A stretch of 64,000 nt of DNA, taken from Brassica napus (lineage: Eukaryota; Streptophyta; Magnoliopsida; Brassicales; Brassicaceae). The position numbers and the translations under genes are program-made. The notes beneath the pieces are model-generated. The model had not been told where the DNA came from, did not search any database, and was given only the letters and a program-made list of their open reading frames with translations. The stretch covers positions 17,075,726 to 17,139,725 of the forward strand of contig NC_063437.1 in the NCBI RefSeq assembly GCF_020379485.1, read 5' to 3'. Position 1 is the stretch's first letter. Each line of letters opens with the position of its first letter. Shown here piece by piece: positions 56,063-64,000 of this stretch.

Positions 56063-56980
56063 AAATAGTGTTTTCTCTCTCATCTCTGTTCTCTCTCTCG
56101 TATCCTTCATAGAGAGGAGATTGAGAAAGCTTTGTTGTCAGTTTTTACGATGGTTTTCTTCGCCATCGTTCAAGCCTCTCACCGGCTTCGGTCTCATCCG
56201 ACCGGTTTTGGTCTCCGGCATCGCATCTGTCATGATGGATGGTCGGCTTTGGTCTCCGGCGTTCTCACCTTTCTATCCGGTGAAGAACGGCTGGCTCCTG
56301 TCTCCGCGTCGCACTTTACTTTGTGTTGACGGCGGCTTCTCCTCGGGTTCATCCCGATTTTGTTTCAGTCTACGGTTCTTGTGGTTCCTCATTGCAATCG
56401 ACTCTCTTCTAATCTCCTGTCGTCTGATCTTTCTCCCCTCGTCAGAGGTTGTCTCATCTTCGTGCTTTTCTTTATCTTTAAAGGTGACCGAACTGCATGC
56501 CGGAAAGTTGATGGTTGATTGGTCGATTGAAGACGATTAGTTTCTTTTCCGAGCCGTAGACCTGCAAAGCGTCTGGGTTTCTGTGAAGGCTGCTCTCTGA
56601 TGATGGAGCTCATGTGATTAAACCGCTGGCGTTATGGCTCTTCATTTTGCTAAAATTGTCCGACGGTCTCTTCTTTCTGATATCCTGTTTCCGGTGTGTC
56701 CGGTGGATCTTCGGGAAGTTGCTCCGGTGACGATTTTCTTGTCGTGAAGATCGGTGGCGTTTCAATTCTCGGACACGTGTCTCTCCATCGCTATCAATGT
56801 AACGCGTGGATGTGTTCGGGTTGACTCACCTTCTTCATTTTGGACTTTTTTATCTGGTTTTTTTGGGCTTTCTTTTTAGCCGTGTTGGGTTTTTTTGTTT
56901 GCCCTTGGTTGGGCCTCCTTGTATTTGCTGGTCTCTAGCTTTTGTGCTTTTATAATACAAGATGACAAAAAAAAAAAAAA
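56063..56980 (+). mobile_element. Non-autonomous poly(A) retroposon, Sadhu-like
   Basis: 918 bp, starts AAATAGTGTTTTCTCTCTCA, ends TTATAATACAAGATGAC plus an A run of about 15, and lies between 15-bp direct repeats. It shows no RT or endonuclease similarity. The longest frame (56121-56540) has no recognisable domain and is unlikely to be a protein. Length, poly(A) tail and duplication fit the Sadhu class of Brassicaceae retroposons that borrow LINE machinery; family assignment is from memory of their structure. Confidence 0.75.
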
Positions 56981-56995
56981 ATAATGCAAACTCTC
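56981..56995 (+). repeat. Right target-site duplication of the 0.9-kb retroposon
   Basis: ATAATGCAAACTCTC, identical to 56048-56062 and directly after the A tail. Confidence 0.88.
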
Positions 56996-57253
56996 TTCTT
57001 CTTTTTTTTCACACCTCCGGTTTACTCGAGCTTAGCAAGTTATTGATAAAGCCAAAAAAAATTGAAAAGTACTCAAGAAGATATACACATACAATACAAT
57101 AATTTATGTATAAAATAACATTTTCATATATAATATAATTTTATATATAATAAAACAATTAAATTTGTGAAAATTCTCAAAAAAAAAATGCTTTTAAGAT
57201 AATTATGGCAATTGAGCTGTAAAAATAGATGGAGTTTTAAATTAATTTATCAA

Positions 57254-58195
57254 CTAGCTTAAGACCCGCGCAATTGTGCGGAATGAATGTTATATATAAA
57301 TTTTTTTATCTATTATTATTTATTTATATTCATTTAAGTATTATGTATATAAATAAATTAGATTAAACACATAAATCAAAACAATACATCTTGTTTATTT
57401 ACGATATTTTTTAGTAAATAAATCAAAACATTCATTTTATTTATTTTATATGTTATATAACTAAATTTCAATGACATAGACATATATATATATAGTATAT
57501 TTTAATATAAATATTTATTATTGAAAATTCATACTCATGTGATAAACAAAAAATTCTAATGTGCAATTTTTTGAATGCAAATTTCAAAATTAAAATATCA
57601 AGGTTTCAATACATTTTCAATAAAACTTTAGAAATTATCATATTTAAGTATTTTTCTATGTTATATAGTTTAATTTTAAACTATAATAATATATAATACG
57701 AATGTCTAGTAAATGAGACTTCATATTCATATGATTTATGATCATTTGTATTTTTTTATTACAAAAAAGTTAAATCATTGATCACAAAATTTTAGTGTGA
57801 GACATTTAACGTTTTTATTAATTTATAGCTGTTTTAAAAACTCAAAATATAACATATAAGAAATTATTTTTTAATTATATGGTCAATATGATTGTTTAAA
57901 ATATTTCAATAATATAAAATTAAATAAAAAAGAGCTAAAATACAAAAACTATTATCAAATATTTATTATTCATAATCATTAATTGTCATATATGCATTAA
58001 CTATATAAAGCAATTCTGTGGCGTTTATTTAAAGAAAATGCGAGAATATTTTTTGTACACTATTTATCAATTTAGTAGCTAGTTTAATAAAAAGTATAAT
58101 ATGGACCAACCTATTTATTTAAGAATTCTAAATTTCATTCTCATGGTGACACGTGGCTACAAAACAATGTTGTAATGTTCTTCAATTAATATAGT
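57254..58195 (-). mobile_element. Helitron, non-autonomous, 0.94 kb
   Basis: Minus-strand 3' end: CTAG at 57254-57257, hairpin CCGCGC-AATT-GTGCGG at 57266-57281 (one G-U pair). The right boundary near 58195 (minus strand ...CTATATTAATTGAAGAAC) is set by alignment with the copy at 39164-40218. Shared inner blocks include gatcacaaaatttt.gtgtga and catatatgcattaa. AT-rich and non-coding. Confidence 0.65.
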
Positions 58196-59086
58196 GTTCA
58201 AGGGATTTTGGCTTACATGAGTTTACATAAAAAAATATTACATAAAAGGATTTTTGATGAAATGTATTCGGGTGATTGTTTTCTTTTGAATAATTTGGTT
58301 TATAAAAAGAATTTTTAAAATATTTATTTATTTGAAAATTATATAATTAATATTTATGTGTAACATCGAAATTCGGATACTTATTCGGTTTTTGGTTTGT
58401 TCCAGTTTGATTTTACTATTTTGGTTTTAGAGATATAAGATTCGATCGGATAATTAATAGGATCCAAAATTGAACTGAACTTACTTTTCAGTTCAGTTTA
58501 GCTGGATTCTTTAATTTCGGATAAATGTGTACATGCTTTCCACAAAGCCTATTCCATCATACCTTTGTTTTTAATGCAGCTACTTTACTTTAGAACTTGT
58601 TTTGACTTATGTTAAAAATGCATTAAAAAAACTATAGCCTTAATATGTAACGGCATTGATCAGATCACAGTTCACATGGGTGCCATTTTAATTAAAAAAA
58701 ATTATCTGCAACGGCATTGATCACAGTTCTCAGTGTTTGACACAAGATTCTTAGGCTGCTACCGAGAACTCCAACTTAACTTTTAATCTTCCATGCACCA
58801 GACTTTTTAGAGCTCATTTCTGCACAGAAACAGCTTCGACTGTGGTAAATGTATGTTTTGATTCTTGACCCTCGGTTTCAAAACCGACGAGCTCGTCATT
58901 TCTTACTGATTGGCAAGGCAAGATCATGCTAATAGTCTCAAAATATCAGATTGTTAACTAAAAACAAAGTATATAGAGGTATACAAAAGAATACAACAAG
59001 CAACTGAATGGACTCGTTTCCTAGTTGATGACAAAATTGTCAAAACAGATATGTAGCAAAAAAACAGACAAAGATACAAAGTTGAG
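58196..59086. other. Spacer downstream of RRP6L3
   Basis: AT-rich up to about 58500, then sequence resembling 11830-12000 (ttcagttcagtttagctggattc, cattccatcatacctttgttttttaatgcagctactttac). No gene is seen. The RRP6L3 3' UTR should cover roughly the last 100-300 bases. Confidence 0.45.
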
Positions 59087-62000
59087 TTACCCGGTGGAGA
59101 CTTTCTTTGTTGGATTATAAACGCTGAACTCGCCAAAGTCTCTTCGTCCACTGGCAACAAAACAAACCAAATTCTTGTAAGAATCTCTCAAGTTAATAAT
59201 GGCAAATGTGGTTTTAAGTATAGCGGCTACCTGTGAGTAACATCCCACCCACCAGGCAAATGGCGAGGATGAAGAGCATCAACAAACACTTTCCTCCATC
59301 TCTGACAGAAATCTCGAACACCATCCTCTCCATATTCCTTCAAAAGATACTCTACAACCTGTTTCCCGTGCGGTCCATGTCCCAACAAAGAGAGCTTCGA
59401 GTTCTGTTGGTGCAATATGTTTCCATTACATTGAGTATCATTTAGCTCCGGAGCTCCATCTCCTCCACTATCATCACCAACCACGCTACTCTCTCCATTC
59501 ATATCACCTCCAAGAGGAGCTTCCTCACTATGTTCTTCTACTGAACCTGTGGCAGTACAACAATTATATCATTATGCATTGCCCTTGACCAGTATGTATC
59601 ATATGATATCACTACCATTGTTACTGTTTTCTTGTTTGACAGAGACAGTGACACCTTTCTTCCTTTCGAGTTTTCTTCTCTCGTGAGGACTCATCCCAAT
59701 AAGCAAAGCCTTTTCCAAATCTTCTTCAGATATGTCCCTCCCACCGTAATACATCTTCACAGTCTATATTAGATTGTTCGAAATGACTATTAGAAATATT
59801 CAGTTAAATATTAAGATAATAATCCCATTATTACTATCATACCTGCAACAACTCCTCACGGCGACTAGATGGCATCCTATTCCCATGCCTCAACAGCGCC
59901 ATCGCAGCTGTTCTAAGATGCAACGGAGACACACCTGCATCTTCAGAGTCACCACCTGCTGATGATTCACACTCCACCGAATCAAGCACTCTACGAACAA
60001 AGAGAGGGATCCCAAACTCCGCAGCCACTTCTTTCTTATACCTCTCGGCAGCAGCGTGCGCAACCTCATGACAATCCACACAAAGCAGGACTATATCATG
60101 AGACCTGTGACTCTTCAAATGCTCAGGGAAATGAACTCTATAGCAAGAAGGTATTATCCTGTAACGAAGATAGTGATCCCCTTCGCCACACCCAACGCAA
60201 ATGTTCTTCTTGCTCTGGATGTAAAAATCATTCCCTTCGTCTTCAGGACGCCCCTTTGGTTCGAACAACAGCATTATCGCGAGGGGATCTTCTTCAACTA
60301 GTTTGGCAAGACCACGGCTCATGTACCATTCTAGCTTTCTTCTATCGCAGTAGCATAGTAACCGCCCGTCGTTGGCGTAGATTCTGCAGTTGTGGTAAAC
60401 AGGAGCCTTGCAGGAGAATTTTTTGACGAAGAGGTCTCTTGATGTCTTCCGTGTGAACCTCTTGAGGTTATTGCGTCTCTTGGGGGTAGAGCGGTTGGTG
60501 GTTAGCTTTGTGTTGAAGTTGATTAAGAGCGAGTAGTTGAAGACGGAGATAGGGCATGTTCCTTCTGTTCCCAAGCATTTGTCGAGGACTAGCGGTAAGA
60601 TAACGTCGAGCTTGCCTAACTTGTGTTGAGTCAGTTGAAAAACATCATCCAGATGACTACAAATAACAGCAGATGGGGAAGAGTCTGAAGACAAGTCAGC
60701 TTGAGCTATTGAATCATGTATTTGTTCAGGTGTAGTTGGCTGGTTAGAAGCAAGAGCGATGACGGCTTGGTCAGACAAGACATATCGTGTGCTTTCATCG
60801 TGAATCCGCGCCATTAAGTCTCTCCATGCGCAAAGTTCTCTTACAAGCTCCTGGAACTGAAAAGGAGAACATCAACATGGTGCTTTTATTGGATTAAACA
60901 TAATGGTAATGAGGGGAAGGGATACCTTTGGATCCAAGGAGATGGAAGAGTTGTCTTCATGGCCGTTTAAATGACGATAAATTAACGAGGAAGCAGCTGC
61001 ATTCCCGGGAAAATCTTCGGTCTCTTTAGTGTAGAGTTGTAAACAGATCATGTTTGAGCGTCTACTAGCCTCGAGAAGAAAACTGAATTTGTCATCGGTG
61101 CTAGATGAATCTTCTGATGCAATAATATTTTAGAACTTTCTTTCCAACAATAAAACAATAGTCCTTTAAAAATAATTGTTCTTCATAAATTATAGTTGAC
61201 ACGATCTCCGAGTTAGCACTATGTTACTAAGCTCAATATGTTCCTAAACTATAGTTGACACTATTATCATATACAAATATGTTGGTGGTTAGTAAAGATG
61301 CTTACCAATGCCTAGTTGTTTGAGCTCAGCAGTCATACTATCGGCAATGTAGAGTAGATAGTGTGCATCTGTTCTGGCATAACGCACCATCTCTTCTGAC
61401 AGAGGACGCTGTCTCCAGTCTTCACGCTTCATTGAAGAATATGATCTAAGCTTAGCATAGATACCAATAGATTGTGGAATAAGAAAAAAAACAAAATATA
61501 TATTCATTAATGTTTAAGGACTCACTTGCAGCAATTTGTTAGTAGACACTCCACAAACTGACTCAAGTAAATATGCCAGTGACCTTTGAGGCTTTGCCAA
61601 CACCTCACATGCCTTGGCAGTATCAAACATATTAACAACATATATGTGGAAGTCTCTTTGAAGCCAGATAACATCGTTGTCGGCTCCATGAAACACCTTA
61701 AAAAGCACAATTTTAGATTAATATTCAAATAAGGATATAAAATCTTACATAAAAATTATTAAGAAACATATGAAGCGTTTTATAAGAATCTGAAACAATC
61801 AAAGCGAATAGATTCTAACAATGAACCTCTCTATATAATTACCTTACAAATATCAGGATTGGAAAAAACAGGACGAAGTATACTCATCACATCATGTAAC
61901 GCAATAGTATCCACCAAAAAATCCTCCTCTTGCGTAGAAATCTGCAAGTTTCAAAAAAAAAAGTTTATACCAAAAATCAAAAGTACAAAGAACAAGATTT

Positions 62001-62579
62001 TAACAATTACCTGAATCAAAGCAGTGAAACCAAGAAACGATCTCAAACTATGCTGCTCTGTATCAACCGCAAAAACTTTCTCTTTCGCCAATGTTTCCGC
62101 AAGCTTCTTCAACTCAGACTCAGTCTCAACCCACACGTATGAACCACTCATCTCCAGTGAATACTCTCCCCTCAAGAACTCAAACTCATCAAGACGAGGA
62201 CTCTCTAACAACACAGTGATCTCACTTTCGTACGGATGAGAGTTTGAAGGCTTCTCTGCATTGGTAACAAAACCAAAACTACACAATCAGACATGTAAAT
62301 AATAAACTTTTAAAAATCTTGTCTTTATGAGATGTTAAAACCACCTCCTCCATCCTCGAGCTTCTTCTTCTTCAAGTGTTTGAATCCAGAGTAAGAGTTG
62401 TCCGCAAGTACGCGTTTGAAACCGAACTGGGGCTTCATGTCGGAATGGAGATAACACGAGCTCGGAGAAGATGTCGGTTTCCTCCTCCTCCGCCGCCGAT
62501 ACTCCGCCGCGAGTAGAATCGTCGCCGCCACAAGAGAGGCTACGGTGATTGCGAGTTTGACCTTTTCGTTGACCACCAT
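59087..62579 (-). CDS. RRP6L3: RRP6-like 3 exonuclease (DEDDy, HRDC, HNH-like zinc region)
   Basis: Predicted 3'-5' exoribonuclease of the RRP6/EXD2 type, 866 aa. Exons on the minus strand: 62579-62345, 62255-62011, 61941-61843, 61696-61526, 61426-61306, 61113-60926, 60856-59843, 59763-59616, 59546-59231, 59150-59087; all GT-AG and in phase. Residues 7-25 form a likely membrane anchor followed by an Arg/Lys stretch. The DEDDy site is complete: D143/E145 in FAVDTEQ, D201 in HGADNDV, Y266 and D270 in YARTD. An HRDC-like helix set follows (about 354-410, [20 protein letters not shown]). Cys pairs at 573/576 and 612/615 with H616 frame an HNH-like zinc region. A conserved C-terminal domain has [20 protein letters not shown]. 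It matches the Arabidopsis locus AT2G32415 as remembered. The first ATG in frame is at 62579. The gene appears intact. Confidence 0.88.
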
Positions 62580-64000
62580 TATGAGTATCTTCGAATCTCG
62601 AATCAAAAGTGTTCGTTGGTGTTTTTTCAGACCAAATCTTGCCGCCACCTCCGTGTTAGGTTAGCTTAAGCACTTTCGTTGTCAACGGCGACAGAGACCC
62701 ATGGAGATCTTGACACGTGTTTAAGTCATAAGCCCGTAATATTTTGACACGTGTCTTTAGTTATAAACTAAACAGGCCTGTTACTGGACCTATACATTTG
62801 GTTTGGTTGGCCCAAAAAGGTTCATAGTATGAGAATTTATAGTATATGAGTTCCCGAACCAAATGATACTTAAGTAGCATTAATTAGTCAACATTAAACA
62901 TCAGGAGGGATACAATTAAAGAATATGGATGTATAGTTTGTTGTTTCTTAATTTTTGGTTTATTTTCCACATTTGTTGTATCTTATTTTTTAATTTTTTT
63001 TCATCTTAAGCTATGTGTATAGTTTTAGTGATGTGTTGTTTGTTGATGAGCAACCGTGATTTCATTGTGTACTCTATAATATGGTATTTTTTCCACTCAA
63101 CTTTAGATTTATGACTTTGTCAATGGTCGTGAATGGTATAATGTATTTATTGGCAGGTTTTGCCGAGTCTTCAAGAACTAATAAACATTTTTTTTTAAAT
63201 AGGCTTATAAGACCAGCAATGTTCTTTAACAAAAAAAAAAGAAGACCAGCAATGTCATAGCGTCAGAATCAGACCAGACCAGAATCTAGAATCAATACTT
63301 GCATATTGATGCTAATCTTTATAAGACTGTTCTTTTTAGCTTTTAAAGTACCAGTACCTTTTTCTCTCATGGTACTATCTGATTTTGAGAAACATAAGAA
63401 AAAAAAAAGTATATTTTGAGGTCATGTTTGATTTCCTTTTCTTTAAGGTTATCTGGAGTGACATATAAAAGAAATAAAGTAAATTGAAATGTAGATCATA
63501 TAAAAGAGACTTCTGATCTAAGAACTGCAGTGTGATGTCAGAACTCAGATAAGGTGAAGGTATATAACTACTAGGAAAAAATATACACCGACTACTTGCA
63601 TATTTTATTTTTGTTTATCTTCATTTTATTGTTCTTTCTTGGAGTGCCGAAATTTAAGGAGATTATTTCTTGGAAGTGTGTGGAATAATTTGCAAATGAC
63701 ATAAGCCGATGGCAGTGGTGCAACTCGCTAGGCGTCTCGCTAGTCGCTACCCAATCACATTACTCCCTGATTTCATACTCATATTCAACTCTCTAACGTG
63801 TGTAATAATTCTTCTCCTTAGTGAAAATCAAATTACATATAAGCTAATCAACTGGCGTCAACCGTCCCGGAGATCTTCAACATGTAGTAATGGGTTTGTC
63901 AGTAGAACCATTGTTAAATGTTTGACATGAAATCTTTGTTTTCTCTAGTACATCAAGATTATGGAATAACCCACTAATGTTAATTGCTGTGAGATGATAA
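62580..64000. other. Upstream of RRP6L3, no gene seen
   Basis: 62580-62760 should hold the RRP6L3 promoter and 5' UTR; two GACACGTGT-type G-box words (62711-62719 and 62748-62756) lie about 135 and 170 bases before the start codon. From 62800 to 64000 the sequence is AT-rich, with one short open frame at 63709-63930 that I do not support as a gene. Confidence 0.5.
62711..62756. promoter_or_regulatory. Paired G-box words upstream of RRP6L3
   Basis: CACGTG occurs in 'gacacgtgtttaag' (about 62711) and again in 'gacacgtgtcttta' (about 62748). G-boxes bind plant bZIP and bHLH factors. Their spacing of about 37 bases and nearness to the start codon suggest a promoter role; this is inference. Confidence 0.45.

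Noticed and set aside
56121..56540. 139-codon frame inside the 0.9-kb retroposon
   Set aside because: No domain, and it lies in a non-autonomous element with many Ser/Phe/Leu codons from a CT-rich sequence; likely non-coding.
63709..63930. 73-codon frame near the right edge
   Set aside because: No recognisable motif, AT-rich surroundings, no splice partners.

Overview
This is a plant nuclear window. It has spliced genes with GT-AG introns, LTR and non-LTR retrotransposons, Helitrons, PIF/Harbinger elements and a plant-type F-box gene cluster. The protein sequences match Brassicaceae. The order HDG3-like, GLR3.7-like fragment, RRP6L3-like follows, from memory, the Arabidopsis thaliana chromosome 2 order around AT2G32370, AT2G32400 and AT2G32415. 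Other genes I remember in that Arabidopsis interval are absent. This fits a fractionated copy in a polyploid-derived Brassiceae genome, which is an inference.

Layout. 1-5.2 kb: promoter and a complete ten-exon class IV HD-Zip gene (HDG3-like, 728 aa). 5.2-11.2 kb: the last two exons of a glutamate receptor-like gene (GLR3.7-like), cut off at its 5' side and split in its last exon by a 4.8-kb Ty1/copia element with matching 311-bp LTRs and a 5-bp target duplication. 12.6-30.4 kb: an F-box/FBA gene cluster on the minus strand with three intact genes (12609, 15543, 29199), one frameshifted copy (18111) and one recombinant double copy (25579), mixed with two 600-bp MITEs, a Helitron end and a 436-bp tandem triplication. 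31.2-43.0 kb: a mobile-element mosaic with a 4.3-kb Helitron carrying a decayed RPA-like gene, a PIF/Harbinger transposase fragment, a seven-exon fragment of NOT1, a malectin-like receptor kinase fragment and several Helitron 3' hairpins. 43.4-44.6 kb: another intact F-box gene. 46.1-52.0 kb: a nearly complete LINE with two intact ORFs and a 17-bp target duplication. 53.0-54.2 kb: a further intact F-box gene. 54.5-56.0 kb: a large inverted duplication of an F-box gene 5' part, a potential long hairpin. 56.1-57.0 kb: a 0.9-kb poly(A) retroposon (Sadhu-like). 57.3-58.2 kb: a Helitron. 59.1-62.6 kb: a complete ten-exon RRP6-like 3 exonuclease gene.

How it fits together. The ancestral single-copy genes are the outer HDG3-like and RRP6L3-like genes and the GLR remnant. 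The roughly 47 kb between them is accessory. It grew by repeated duplication of an F-box unit (gene plus about 0.5 kb of 3' flank and about 0.25 kb of 5' flank) and by transposon insertion. The F-box copies show ongoing turnover: a one-base frameshift, a microhomology-mediated fusion, an 83-bp tract identical between two otherwise diverged paralogs, orphan flanks without genes, and the inverted hairpin. All exon positions were inferred by eye from splice sites and family homology, without transcript data.
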